Below are positions 8,801 to 16,506 of a stretch of 64,000 nt of DNA, in pieces. Each line of letters starts with the position of its first letter. The first letter of the stretch is position 1. The notes beneath the pieces are model-generated. The model was given only the letters and a program-made list of their open reading frames with translations, was not told the DNA's origin and did not search any database. The stretch covers positions 1-64,000 of the forward strand of contig CANMQX010000007.1 of the NCBI GenBank assembly GCA_947500135.1, written 5' to 3'. The translations under genes were made by a program, and so were the position numbers. The DNA is from an uncultured Paracoccaceae bacterium (GTDB taxonomy: Bacteria; Pseudomonadota; Alphaproteobacteria; Rhodobacterales; Rhodobacteraceae).

Positions 8801-8976
8801 AAAAGACCCCGCGCGATCCCACCATCCGTGAAAAGTTCAACACCTACCGGTTTGCCGATTACAAAGAACACGTGATCGACCTGCTGACCCGCGTGACGCG
8901 GGTGAGTGTCGAAACGATGGAAATCACGACACAGATGAATGTCGTGAGCCGAGATACCAAGGACGGGACAGTGTGA
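5863..8976 (+). CDS. Type ISP-like restriction-modification enzyme, single polypeptide
   Basis: The 1037-residue protein joins cutting, methylation and recognition. Residues 1-120 hold a PD-(D/E)xK nuclease pattern (D64, then E79-A-K81 in YWEAK). Residues 300-580 are an N6-adenine methyltransferase with motif I around D340 (DPATGTGT) and motif IV NPPY at 453-456. The rest fits a target-recognition region and a type ISP C-terminal domain (YVYAVLHDPVYR near 870). No helicase motifs are visible, unlike the roughly 1,600-residue LlaGI-type ISP enzymes, so it is closer to a type IIG layout. Bases 7840-8280 in the recognition region are clearly AT-richer than the rest. GAGGTGAG precedes the ATG. 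It is probably the defence cargo of the element. Confidence 0.88.
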   Translation: MSQRLINSYLADIDRIRVVSGSVTEGVISEAFKDLLKTWAKADGLTFINQYPMQSSLKKPIRPDGAILHDVRVPLGYWEAKDTDDDLDAEIDDKLRKGYPQDNIIFEDSVTAVLWQNRAEVLRCSMSDTDGLEQLLNLFFGYQRPEIAQFRQAVEQFKSDLPAVLQALRDKIDEAYKGNKTFKAVAKNFLEHAQETINPTLGRDDVREMLIQHILTEEIFARVFDEADFHRDNNVAKLLYKLEGAFFTGEVKKSTLRALQPYYAAINANAAQITSHTEKQTFLKVIYENFYKVYNPDAADRLGVVYTPNEIVKFMIEGADWLTDKHFGKRLIDEGVEILDPATGTGTYICELIEYFRGQPEKLRRKYTEELHANEVAILPYYVANLNIEATYQAVSGQYAEYPNLCFVDTLDNIGGLGIKAGHQFDMFAAVSDENVERVKRQNKRKISVVIGNPPYNANQQNENDNNKNRTYPHIDGLIKRSFVKLSTAQKTKVYDMYARFFRWASDRLHDDGVIAFVTNRSFIDSRTFDGFRKYVAEEFDEIYLVDLGGDVRANPKLSGTKNNVFGIQTGVAISFFVRRQLGKKKTRDCKIHYVRRPEMDTADDKLSWLSAVKASDAKYDVVTPDAKGNWINQTENDWDELLPVADKKTKAAKVKSQERAIFKLFSLGVVTARDDWVYDFSEVTLGAKAQELASSYEKDRIRLKSIKSASEIADKLGGSIKWSRSVKKSLFNQKRITFVKVGIIQASYRPFVKKVMYRDLDFNEMSNQTRAIFGMGDKDNLAIAFTDAGSQKEFMTLPVKELFDYHFVGAAAAANSLPRHRHTPDGKSTDNITDWALNKFTAHYGKKANITKDDIFAYVYAVLHDPVYRETYAINLKREFPRIPFYADFQQWRDWGQRLLDLHIGYEEVEPWKLTRTDTEDVKATKAGLSPRVILRADKDAGTITLDSETTLSGIPPECWDYKLGNRSGLEWILDQYKEKTPRDPTIREKFNTYRFADYKEHVIDLLTRVTRVSVETMEITTQMNVVSRDTKDGTV

Positions 8977-9182
8977 AGGAAAAACGAAGTTGGTGGAAGT
9001 GGACAATCGGCATCATTCTTCTGCTGGCATTGTGCGATGATGACGATGACCCGCACCGTAGTTGCTATGAGTTCGGCAATGGTGAAACGCGCTGCTTTGA
9101 TGATCCCCTTCCTGAAGATCAGTATTGCTACATCGCTTCTGAAACGAGTGTCAGGTGCTTCGACCAACCGCAAAGCCGCTAA
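8973..9182 (+). CDS. Small membrane-anchored acidic, Cys-containing protein
   Basis: This 69-residue gene starts at GTG 8973, overlapping the restriction-modification stop by four bases (GTGA), so its translation is probably coupled. Residues 1-8 are basic and 9-20 form a hydrophobic segment (TIGIILLLALC), a signal anchor or possibly a short signal sequence. The rest is acidic, with four cysteines in two CYEFG/RCFDD-type pairs and a run of five Asp. The likely location is the inner membrane with an exported tail. I do not recognise the family. The coupling suggests a role with the upstream enzyme, or simply the last cargo gene of the element. Confidence 0.6.
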   Translation: MKEKRSWWKWTIGIILLLALCDDDDDPHRSCYEFGNGETRCFDDPLPEDQYCYIASETSVRCFDQPQSR

Positions 9183-9311
9183 CGCTTAGGATTTATGACC
9201 TCAGTGCCAGAAACGTGTGTAGATGCACACTGACGAGCCTAGCGGCATGTGACGATTCGGGAGGCCGGTGCGGTGTTGCCGCTAAACCACGTAATCTTTG
9301 CTGCGCGACTA

Positions 9312-9329
9312 CTTCCGTATTGCTTCCGG
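9312..9329 (+). repeat. Right integrase arm-type repeat
   Basis: CTTCCGTATTGCTTCCGG matches the left copy at 1281-1298 at 17 of 18 positions and has the same orientation. It lies 67 bp inside the right att repeat. The surrounding 9183-9395 stretch holds no convincing gene. Confidence 0.6.
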
Positions 9330-9395
9330 AAAATTGTGGGCGCAAAGATCAAACACACCATCAAGCGTTTAATACATTGATTTTAAACATTAAAT

Positions 9396-9440
9396 TGGTG
9401 AGCCGTGATGGGTTCGAACCATCGACCTACTGATTAAAAG
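9396..9440 (-). repeat. attR: 3' half of the intact tRNA-Lys, element boundary
   Basis: These 45 bp are identical to attL (1105-1149). Here they complete a working tRNA-Lys, so the element brought in a replacement 3' half on integration. The inserted unit between equivalent points is 8,291 bp. Confidence 0.9.
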
Positions 9441-9471
9441 TCAGTTGCTCTACCAACTGAGCTAACGGCCC
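9396..9471 (-). tRNA. tRNA-Lys (anticodon TTT)
   Basis: Read on the minus strand the 76 bases fold as a standard tRNA: a 7-bp acceptor stem (GGGCCGT with ACGGCTC, one G-T pair), a D arm with TTGGTAGAGC, the anticodon stem CTGAC/GTCAG-type around CTTTTAA, a T arm with GGTTCGAACC, and an encoded CCA end. The anticodon is TTT. It is the attachment site of the neighbouring element. Confidence 0.97.
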
Positions 9472-9558
9472 ACAACATCGCGTACTTAGAAAGCGGTTGC
9501 GCTCTGGTCAACCCCTCAAATGCTGTAGCCGCTGGATAAGTCGTTTCCCATTGTTTAT

Positions 9559-10383
9559 ATGCCCGCCATGACCAATCGTGAACCGCCATATCTGCCTTTC
9601 ATGAAGATGCATGGGCTTGGCAACGACTTCGTTGTCGTTGATGAACGTAGAATCGCACCCCGCGTTGATCGGACGGTGACGATTGCGATGGCGGACAGGC
9701 ATCTTGGGGTCGGATTTGACCAATTGGCGACCATCTCGACCACACCAGAGGCGGATATCAGCCTGACATTCTGGAATAGTGACGGGTCGGTTTCAGCTGC
9801 CTGCGGCAATGCGACCCGCTGTATCGCACGCTATGTTATGGATGAAACGGGCCAAGAAACACTGCGGATCAAGACCGATCGCGGTCTGTTATGGGCCAAG
9901 GATGCCGGCCAAGGCATGACATCGGTCAATATGGGGCAGCCGGAATTAACTTGGGACGCCATCCCGCTTTCGACCGAGATGGATACGTTGGAGTTGCCGA
10001 TTGAAGGTCGGCCAACGGCAACCGGCATGGGGAACCCACATTGCACTTTCTTTGTCGATGACGCAGAAGCCATTGATCTGGAAACACGCGGTGCAGCGAT
10101 GGAACATCATCCGTTTTTCCCCGAACGTACCAATGTTCAGTTTGCAAGCCTCATAGGACCCGATCAATTGCGCATGCGAGTCTGGGAAAGGGGGGTCGGC
10201 GTAACCCTTGCGTCGGGCTCATCATCCTGCGCGACGGCTGTCGCTGCTGCCCGTCTTGGCCTTACAGGCCGTGACGTCACAGTAAGGCTGGATGGGGGCG
10301 ACCTTCAGATCAGCTGGCGCGATGACGGGGTTTGGATGACCGGGCCAACTACGCATGTCTTTGATGGGAAATGGTATCTGTGA
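9559..10383 (+). CDS. dapF: Diaminopimelate epimerase with altered second catalytic motif
   Basis: DapF interconverts LL- and meso-diaminopimelate in lysine and peptidoglycan synthesis, normally using two cysteines as acid and base. The length (274) and fold signatures fit: GLGNDF at 19-24, NSDGS at 73-77 and the first catalytic Cys82 in CGNATRC. The second motif is unusual: where the family has ACG(S/T)GAC this protein has ASGSSSC, placing Ser219 at the usual catalytic position and leaving Cys224. It may use a changed chemistry or be a lineage variant. Starts at 9568 and 9601 are also possible. Its stop overlaps the mtaB start (TGATG). Confidence 0.9.
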   Translation: MPAMTNREPPYLPFMKMHGLGNDFVVVDERRIAPRVDRTVTIAMADRHLGVGFDQLATISTTPEADISLTFWNSDGSVSAACGNATRCIARYVMDETGQETLRIKTDRGLLWAKDAGQGMTSVNMGQPELTWDAIPLSTEMDTLELPIEGRPTATGMGNPHCTFFVDDAEAIDLETRGAAMEHHPFFPERTNVQFASLIGPDQLRMRVWERGVGVTLASGSSSCATAVAAARLGLTGRDVTVRLDGGDLQISWRDDGVWMTGPTTHVFDGKWYL

Positions 10384-11642
10384 TGGGCCGGGAAACCCCA
10401 GTATTCTCAAACCATGGCTGCAGGCTGAACGCCTATGAAACCGAAGCCATGAGGGAACTTGCCCACGCAGCCGGTGTGGCCGATGCGGTGGTCATCAACA
10501 CCTGTGCAGTCACGGCAGAGGCCGTGCGCAAGGCCAGGCAGGATATCCGCAAACTGCGCCGTGACAACCCGCAAGCAAAATTGATCGTCACGGGCTGTGC
10601 CGCACAGACTGAACCTGAGACATTCGCGCATATGGATGAGGTTGATATCGTCATCGGGAATACCGAAAAGATGGACCCGTCGACTTGGACGAAACTTGCG
10701 CCAGACCTGATCGGACAGACCGAACCGGTGCAGGTTGATGATATCATGTCCGTTACCGAAACCGCCGGGCATTTGATTGACGGGTTTGGCACGCGCAGCC
10801 GCGCTTATGTTCAGGTGCAAAATGGCTGCGATCACCGCTGCACTTTCTGCATCATCCCCTTTGGCCGTGGTAATTCGCGATCGGTCCCAGCCGGGGTAGT
10901 AGTGGATCAGATCAAGCGCCTTGTTGATACCGGCTATAATGAAGTCGTCCTGACCGGTGTCGATCTGACAAGCTGGGGCGCGGATCTGCCCTCAGCACCT
11001 AGGCTGGGTGATCTTGTGATGCGCATTCTGAAACTGGTGCCGGATTTACCGCGCCTACGGATCAGTTCCATCGACAGTATCGAGGTCGATGAAAACCTGA
11101 TGCAGGCCATCGCAACAGAACCCCGATTGATGCCACATCTTCATCTGTCGCTCCAACATGGCGATGACATGATCCTTAAACGGATGAAACGCCGCCATTC
11201 GTGCGATGACGCGATCCGCTTCTGTCATGACGCCCGGGCGCTGCGGCCTGATTTGACCTTCGGTGCCGATATCATCGCTGGTTTCCCAACTGAAACGGCA
11301 GCGATGTTCGCAAACTCACTTGATCTGGTCACCGAATGTGACCTGACATGGCTACATGTCTTTCCTTATTCCCCCCGCCCCGGCACACCTGCGGCACGGA
11401 TGCCACAAGTGAATGGAAAACTGATCAAGGAACGCGCCGCCGCCCTGCGCGCCGCTGGCGATGCGCAGGTGCACACGCATCTTCAGGCCCAGATCGGGGT
11501 GCGCCACAACATCCTGATGGAAAGCCCACGGATGGGCCGCACCGAACAGTTTGCCGAAGTGCAGTTCAGCAGTGATCAACCCGAAAGCCAGATCGTCCGT
11601 GCGCCACTGACAGGTGTCATGGACGGCAAACTGGTCGCCTGA
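10383..11642 (+). CDS. mtaB: tRNA t6A37 methylthiotransferase (MtaB)
   Basis: This 419-residue MiaB-family enzyme adds a methylthio group to t6A at tRNA position 37. The N-terminal cluster cysteines are C13 (GCRLN), C41 (NTCAVT) and C72 (GCAAQ). The radical-SAM cluster CxxxCxxC is C149, C153 and C156 (CDHRCTFC). GCRLN and the absence of a MiaB-style GCQMN point to MtaB. A short C-terminal domain, about 60 residues, fits a TRAM domain or its remnant. The ATG at 10383 overlaps the dapF stop and gives the usual N-terminus. Confidence 0.93.
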   Translation: MGRETPVFSNHGCRLNAYETEAMRELAHAAGVADAVVINTCAVTAEAVRKARQDIRKLRRDNPQAKLIVTGCAAQTEPETFAHMDEVDIVIGNTEKMDPSTWTKLAPDLIGQTEPVQVDDIMSVTETAGHLIDGFGTRSRAYVQVQNGCDHRCTFCIIPFGRGNSRSVPAGVVVDQIKRLVDTGYNEVVLTGVDLTSWGADLPSAPRLGDLVMRILKLVPDLPRLRISSIDSIEVDENLMQAIATEPRLMPHLHLSLQHGDDMILKRMKRRHSCDDAIRFCHDARALRPDLTFGADIIAGFPTETAAMFANSLDLVTECDLTWLHVFPYSPRPGTPAARMPQVNGKLIKERAAALRAAGDAQVHTHLQAQIGVRHNILMESPRMGRTEQFAEVQFSSDQPESQIVRAPLTGVMDGKLVA

Positions 11643-11645
11643 CGA

Positions 11646-12278
11646 ATGTCCGCCCTACCGATCCTCTGGTCGTTCCGGCGCTGTCCCTATGCCATGCGTG
11701 CCCGGCTTGCCATCCGGTCCAGTGGCGTATCGGTGATCTTGCGCGAAATCCTTCTGCGCGAAAAGCCTGGTGCATTCCTTGCTACGTCACCCAAAGGAAC
11801 GGTGCCAGTGATCAACCTGGGCGACAAGGTCATCGAAGAAAGCCGAGACATCATGATGTGGGCTTTGGCGCAAAATGATCCCGGACGCTGGTTGGACATG
11901 CCCAAAGAGGGACATGCATTGATCGATCACTGTGACGGACCGTTCAAACAGGCGCTGGATCATACGAAATACGCCGTGCGCTATCCTGGCATCGACATCG
12001 CGATCGAACGGGGTAAGGCGTTGGCTTTTGTGACGGAGCTGGACGCGCGATTAAGTCAAACTGACTTTCTTATGGGACATAGCCGCACATTGGCCGACAT
12101 GGCCATCCTGCCCTTTGTCAGGCAATTCGCCAACGCAGACCGTAAATGGTTCGATGCACAAGGCCTGACCGCCGTGGCTAAATGGTTGGACGGCTTTCTG
12201 GGATCTGCGGAGTTTAAAGCGATCATGACCAAATACACACCTTGGCAAGATGGACAGGGTGCGGTGCTGTTTCCCTAA
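11646..12278 (+). CDS. Glutathione S-transferase family protein
   Basis: The 210 residues have a thioredoxin-fold N-terminal domain with FRRCPYAMRAR at residues 10-20, the cis-Pro motif GTVPV near residue 53 and the glutathione-binding E-S pair (EESRDIM) near 63, followed by a helical C-terminal domain. The CPYA motif suggests an Omega/Beta-like or glutaredoxin-like enzyme. The substrate cannot be told. It starts three bases after mtaB, so it is likely in the dapF-mtaB operon, and ends tail to tail with paaX. Confidence 0.88.
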   Translation: MSALPILWSFRRCPYAMRARLAIRSSGVSVILREILLREKPGAFLATSPKGTVPVINLGDKVIEESRDIMMWALAQNDPGRWLDMPKEGHALIDHCDGPFKQALDHTKYAVRYPGIDIAIERGKALAFVTELDARLSQTDFLMGHSRTLADMAILPFVRQFANADRKWFDAQGLTAVAKWLDGFLGSAEFKAIMTKYTPWQDGQGAVLFP

Positions 12279-12289
12279 ACCGGGGCAAT

Positions 12290-13045
12290 TCAAACAGTTC
12301 GGCTGCTCTCAGCTGGAAATGGATCAGCCTTGATTCGTGCCGTCCGCGTCAGGAACCGACTTACAATACGATGACACCGCGCAAGGTCACCATCAGGCAT
12401 CAGACTGATCAAAGCCCAAGTCCCGCTGCGTAGCGCGATCCGGCGCCAGTGGTGGAGGATCAAAAGCCGCAGGGCTGCATCGTTTAGTGGTAATTCAGCC
12501 GTTTCGACGATCTCGGCAAGCGTCCTGGCCATCATGATGAAGTCTTCCGGTAAAAACCGCGCCAACAGCCAATGAGGCACTTTATGACCAATCATCGGTA
12601 AGACAAGCGCATCAGCGGGATCAATCAATACACCAGCCGGAGCCAGCGCGATATCCTTGCTGATAACAGCATAGGGTTGCCCGATCTTGGTGTCCCCATC
12701 TGTCAAAATACAGCGCCATTCACCCTCAAACCGCACATCTTCACGGTACACATCAGCATAAGCAGCACGCGTTTCGCGGATTCCGCGTTTTGACAGTCGG
12801 TATATAGCCTCGCGACCATGCCTATCTGACTTGATCCAGCCTTCCTTTTTCAAGCGGTGCATCGCCACGCGGATCGCCTCTGGCTTGATGCCGATACGAC
12901 CCAGAAGGGCGCGGATTTGGGTACCGGTCAGCGTTTCACCATCCAAATCGCCGAATAGCGTGACAATCAGCGACCATGTCTTGATCGGTGCAAGTTCCGT
13001 AAGTTCAGAAATGAGTGCATCAGGTGTCTTCAAGGCTTTGGCCAA
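12290..13045 (-). CDS. paaX: PaaX-type repressor of phenylacetate degradation
   Basis: The 251-residue protein matches PaaX: an N-terminal winged helix (GTQIRALLGRIGIKPEAIRVAMHRLKKEGW) and a long C-terminal effector domain (EGEWRCIL... and LLARFLPEDF). PaaX proteins repress paa promoters until phenylacetyl-CoA binds. It is read leftward 67 bp after paaZ, possibly as its last operon gene. A second regulator, TetR-type, lies in the same cluster. Confidence 0.92.
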   Translation of the reverse strand: MAKALKTPDALISELTELAPIKTWSLIVTLFGDLDGETLTGTQIRALLGRIGIKPEAIRVAMHRLKKEGWIKSDRHGREAIYRLSKRGIRETRAAYADVYREDVRFEGEWRCILTDGDTKIGQPYAVISKDIALAPAGVLIDPADALVLPMIGHKVPHWLLARFLPEDFIMMARTLAEIVETAELPLNDAALRLLILHHWRRIALRSGTWALISLMPDGDLARCHRIVSRFLTRTARIKADPFPAESSRTV

Positions 13046-13111
13046 CGTCGTTTCGCCGTTTGTTAAACCGGGACATTAGACGTCAAGCATGGAAAAGCCC
13101 ACATTACCGGT

Positions 13112-15157
13112 TCAGCCTATGGGGACCTCATAGGCATTCATCGTCAACAGCTCATATTCGGCGACCATATCGTCCGCCTGATTGGTCAGGGTGACGTGCC
13201 ATCGCACTTCGCCATACTCCGCATTACGTGGCGTTTTTTGCTTCACGGTCAACCGAACCTTGATACTGTCACCAGCCACAATCGGTTTCATAAACCGCAA
13301 ATGGTCAAGGCCGGTATTCGCCAGCACCGGCCCTTCATCAGGTTGCACAAATAGCCCGGCTGCAAAGCTTAGCAGCAGATAGCCATGCGCCACCCGCCCG
13401 GGAAAGAACGGATTTCGTTTGGCTGCAGCATCATCCATATGGGCATAGAATGTATCGCCGGTGAAATGCGCGAATTGTTCGATATCCTCTAATGCGACTT
13501 TACGCGGCTGGGTATGCAGCGTTTCACCTAGTCGCAGGTCGTGAAAACAGCGCGTGAAAGGGTGGTCGTCGTTGGAAACCTCACGGGCACCGGGAACCCA
13601 TTTCCCGCTCACTGCCGTCAAAATGTCAGGGCTGCCCTGTATGGCTGTGCGCTGCATATAATGCATCACGCCGCGCACGCCGCCCATTTCTTCACCGCCA
13701 CCTGCCCGACCAGGTCCACCATGCACCATATGCGGCAGGGGCGCGCCATGCCCTGTGGCTTCCTGCATGCTGTCACGATTGTCGAAATAAAGCCGCCCGT
13801 GATACGCGCCAGCGCCCAGCGCAACCTGCCGTGCCACATCGCTATCACGGGTAATCACGGACGCCACCAGACTGCCCTGGCCGCGATTGGCAAGGCCGAT
13901 CGCGTGGTCCAGATCACGATAGGGCATGATGGTTGAAACGGGGCCAAAAGCCTCAACCGCATGAACATGGGTTGCCGCATCAGGATCGGCGCAGTGATAC
14001 AGCATAGGGGGCAGGAATGCGCCTGCCTCGGCACTTGCGCCAACGACGTCAAATAGATCCGGGTCGCCAAAAACACGTTCGGCCTCATGCCCAATCAATG
14101 CCGCCTTGTTTAGCACATCTTGCTTTTGATCCGCTGACACTAACGCACCCATACGGGTTTCAGGATCTGCCGGGTCACCAATGACGGTTTTGGCAAGCCG
14201 TGCGCCCAGCGCATCAATCAACGCCGCGATTTGACCATCCGGTGCAATGATGCGGCGAATGGCCGTGCATTTCTGGCCAGCCTTCACGGTAATCTCACGC
14301 GCCGCCTCTTTCACAAACAGATCGAATTCGGGTGTTCCTTGTTCCGCATCAGGGCCAAGGATCGATGCATTCAAGCTATCCTGTTCTGCGACAAAGCGAA
14401 TGGCGTTCTTCTGGAAATGCGGGGCTGACCGCAGTTTGAACGCGGTATCCGCAGAGCCCGTAAAACTGATGACATCCTGATGTGTCAGCTTGTCCAACAT
14501 GCGGCCCAGACCACCTGAAACCAGCTGCAACGCACCTGCTGGCAGGATGCCACTGTCCAGCATGATCTTCACTGCATGCGCAGTCACATAACAGCTGACC
14601 GTTGCCGGTTTCACAATCGCGGGGACACCAGCCAAAAGGGTCGGAGCCAGCTTTTCCAGCATGCCCCAAACCGGGAAATTGAACGCATTGATATGCACGG
14701 CAACGCCCTGCAAGGATGTACAGATATGCTGGCCCAGAAACGTGCCATTGCGCGAAAGCTGCTCAACCTCACCATCCAGATAAATCAGGGCATCCGGCAT
14801 CTCGCGGCGGCCCTTGGAGGCAAAGACAAGCATCGTCCCGATACCGCCATCGATATCAATCAGATGGTCCTGCTGCGTGGCGCCTGTCGCAAAGGAAATA
14901 TCATAAAGCTGCTGCTTGTGTTGACCAAAGTGAAGCGCAAGCGCCTTCAACATTTTGGCCCTTTCATGAAAGGTCATCGCCCGTAGGGTCGGTCCACCGA
15001 CATTGCGGGCGTAATTGAGCATCGCATCAACGTCCAAACCAGCATTGCCGGCACGGGCAATAACCTCACCCGTCACAGCCGATCGGATCTCGCGGGCGGA
15101 CCCATCAGTACCAACCCATTGGCCAGCAACAAAGCTTTGGACATCCTGAATGATCAT
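13112..15157 (-). CDS. paaZ: Bifunctional oxepin-CoA hydrolase / 3-oxo-5,6-dehydrosuberyl-CoA semialdehyde dehydrogenase
   Basis: PaaZ opens the oxepin-CoA ring and oxidises the resulting aldehyde. The aldehyde dehydrogenase domain (about 1-520) has the catalytic Cys297 in GQKCTAIRR and Glu258 in AEQDSLN. The C-terminal MaoC-type hydratase domain has the GDTFYAH dyad near residue 560. The ATG at 15157, preceded by GGGGGG, gives 681 residues, the family length. A longer frame up to 15214 is unlikely. It is transcribed away from paaG across a shared control region with a TetR-like palindrome. Confidence 0.95.
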   Translation of the reverse strand: MIIQDVQSFVAGQWVGTDGSAREIRSAVTGEVIARAGNAGLDVDAMLNYARNVGGPTLRAMTFHERAKMLKALALHFGQHKQQLYDISFATGATQQDHLIDIDGGIGTMLVFASKGRREMPDALIYLDGEVEQLSRNGTFLGQHICTSLQGVAVHINAFNFPVWGMLEKLAPTLLAGVPAIVKPATVSCYVTAHAVKIMLDSGILPAGALQLVSGGLGRMLDKLTHQDVISFTGSADTAFKLRSAPHFQKNAIRFVAEQDSLNASILGPDAEQGTPEFDLFVKEAAREITVKAGQKCTAIRRIIAPDGQIAALIDALGARLAKTVIGDPADPETRMGALVSADQKQDVLNKAALIGHEAERVFGDPDLFDVVGASAEAGAFLPPMLYHCADPDAATHVHAVEAFGPVSTIMPYRDLDHAIGLANRGQGSLVASVITRDSDVARQVALGAGAYHGRLYFDNRDSMQEATGHGAPLPHMVHGGPGRAGGGEEMGGVRGVMHYMQRTAIQGSPDILTAVSGKWVPGAREVSNDDHPFTRCFHDLRLGETLHTQPRKVALEDIEQFAHFTGDTFYAHMDDAAAKRNPFFPGRVAHGYLLLSFAAGLFVQPDEGPVLANTGLDHLRFMKPIVAGDSIKVRLTVKQKTPRNAEYGEVRWHVTLTNQADDMVAEYELLTMNAYEVPIG

Positions 15158-15209
15158 CGCATCACCCCCCGCCGCAAATGTGCCTAGCACGGTTAGCGGA
15201 CTAATATTG

Positions 15210-15223
15210 ACCAACCGGTCGGT
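15210..15223. promoter_or_regulatory. TetR-type operator in the paaZ-paaG divergent promoter
   Basis: ACCAACCGGTCGGT is an imperfect palindrome of the form ACCnACCGGTnGGT, with the arms equal except at one mirrored pair. It is centred in the 117-bp gap between the divergent paaZ and paaG. Such palindromes are typical TetR-family sites, and the TetR gene paaR is in the paaG operon, so it is the likely ligand. Confidence 0.6.
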
Positions 15224-15274
15224 TTATGTAAAGACGGGTAAGCTTTCACCGATCAGAAAGCAAGGGAGAGTTCA

Positions 15275-16060
15275 GTGTCAGATACCGTTCTACAAACCGA
15301 CCACGGCAACTGGGCCGAGGTGACGCTGAACCGGCCTGACAAACTGAACAGTTTCAACGAAGCCATGCATATCACCCTGCGCAAAGCTATCGAAACGGCA
15401 ATCAATGACAACAAGCGCGCGATATTGCTGACCGGTGCTGGCCGCGGCTTTTGTGCCGGTCAAGACCTCAGCAATCGTGATCCGGCCAAGATGGACGGCC
15501 CGCCAGACCTCGGCCAAACGCTAGACACCTATTACAACCCTCTTGTAAGGCTGATCCGTGATGCCGACATACCCGTGATCTGCGCAGTTAACGGTGTCGC
15601 TGCTGGGGCCGGGGCCAATCTGGCCATCGCCTGCGATATCGTCATCGCGGCTGACACGGCAAAATTCATCCAGTCATTTGCACATGTGGGCCTTGTTCCC
15701 GACGCAGGGGGCACCTGGAGCCTAACGCATCTTCTTGGACCCGCACGTGCCAAGGCCCTCGCTATGACCGGTATGCCGCTCACCGCCACTCAGGCGGCCG
15801 AATGGGGCCTGATCTGGCAAGCCGTGCCCGCAGAGGACCTAATGCCAACTGCACACGCGCTTGCGGCAAAGCTTGCTGACGGGCCAACAAAGGGCTTTGC
15901 ATATATCAAGAAGGCGATCCACGCCGCAGAAGTGAACACGTTCGACGCCCAGCTTGATCTTGAGGCGCGATATCAAAAAACCTGCGGTGCATCTGCAGAC
16001 TACGCCGAAGGCGTCGCCGCATTCCTGCAAAAACGCAAACCGCGGTTTAAAGGGGCGTGA
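15275..16060 (+). CDS. paaG: 1,2-epoxyphenylacetyl-CoA isomerase (PaaG-like enoyl-CoA hydratase)
   Basis: The 261-residue crotonase-fold protein has oxyanion-hole motifs at GRGFCAGQDLS and GVAAGAGANLA and the acidic residue in LVPDAGG. PaaG isomerises the ring epoxide to oxepin-CoA. Context with paaZ, paaI and paaK supports PaaG over a generic hydratase. The start is GTG at 15275 after AGGGAGAG. It is the first gene of a rightward operon paaG-paaI-paaK-paaR. It could also cover the missing PaaF hydratase step, but that is speculation. Confidence 0.9.
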   Translation: MSDTVLQTDHGNWAEVTLNRPDKLNSFNEAMHITLRKAIETAINDNKRAILLTGAGRGFCAGQDLSNRDPAKMDGPPDLGQTLDTYYNPLVRLIRDADIPVICAVNGVAAGAGANLAIACDIVIAADTAKFIQSFAHVGLVPDAGGTWSLTHLLGPARAKALAMTGMPLTATQAAEWGLIWQAVPAEDLMPTAHALAAKLADGPTKGFAYIKKAIHAAEVNTFDAQLDLEARYQKTCGASADYAEGVAAFLQKRKPRFKGA

Positions 16061-16062
16061 CA

Positions 16063-16488
16063 ATGACCCCAAAGGAACGGGCTGACAAAGCTGCCAGCGC
16101 AATGTGGGCCGGTGATCGTGCCAGCCAAGCATTAGGCATGACGCTCCAACATGTTGACGAAGGTACCGCCACCCTGTCGTTGACAGTCAGCGAACATCAC
16201 ACAAACGGGCACGGCAACTGCCATGGTGGGATCATCTTTGCGTTGGCTGACAGCTCCTTCGCCTTTGCCTGCAACAGCCGCAATCAGGCAACCGTCGCCC
16301 AGCATAACAGCATTACCTATGTCGCACCCGCGAAACAGGGTGATCACCTGACAGCCACAGCGACCGAGATTAGCCTGGCCGGGCGCAGCGGCATCTACGA
16401 TGTGTGCGTCACCACAGAGCAAGGGATCGTTGTCGCCGAGTTCCGCGGCCATTCGCGCACCATCCGCGGGACACTTTTTGACGAATGA
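16063..16488 (+). CDS. paaI: PaaI hotdog thioesterase
   Basis: The 141-residue hotdog protein hydrolyses stalled hydroxyphenylacetyl-CoA esters to rescue CoA. The catalytic region NCHGGIIFALAD is intact, with the Gly-Gly turn and Asp of PaaI. The ATG at 16063 follows AAAGGGG. A GTG at 16057 overlapping the paaG stop is an alternative. It lies between paaG and paaK in one operon. Confidence 0.93.
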   Translation: MTPKERADKAASAMWAGDRASQALGMTLQHVDEGTATLSLTVSEHHTNGHGNCHGGIIFALADSSFAFACNSRNQATVAQHNSITYVAPAKQGDHLTATATEISLAGRSGIYDVCVTTEQGIVVAEFRGHSRTIRGTLFDE

Positions 16489-16506
16489 CCAGACAAGAGA
16501 ACCGGC

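Noticed and set aside
9155..9433. 92-residue plus-strand frame
   Set aside because: It runs into the tRNA-Lys gene and overlaps the arm repeat; composition is not protein-like.
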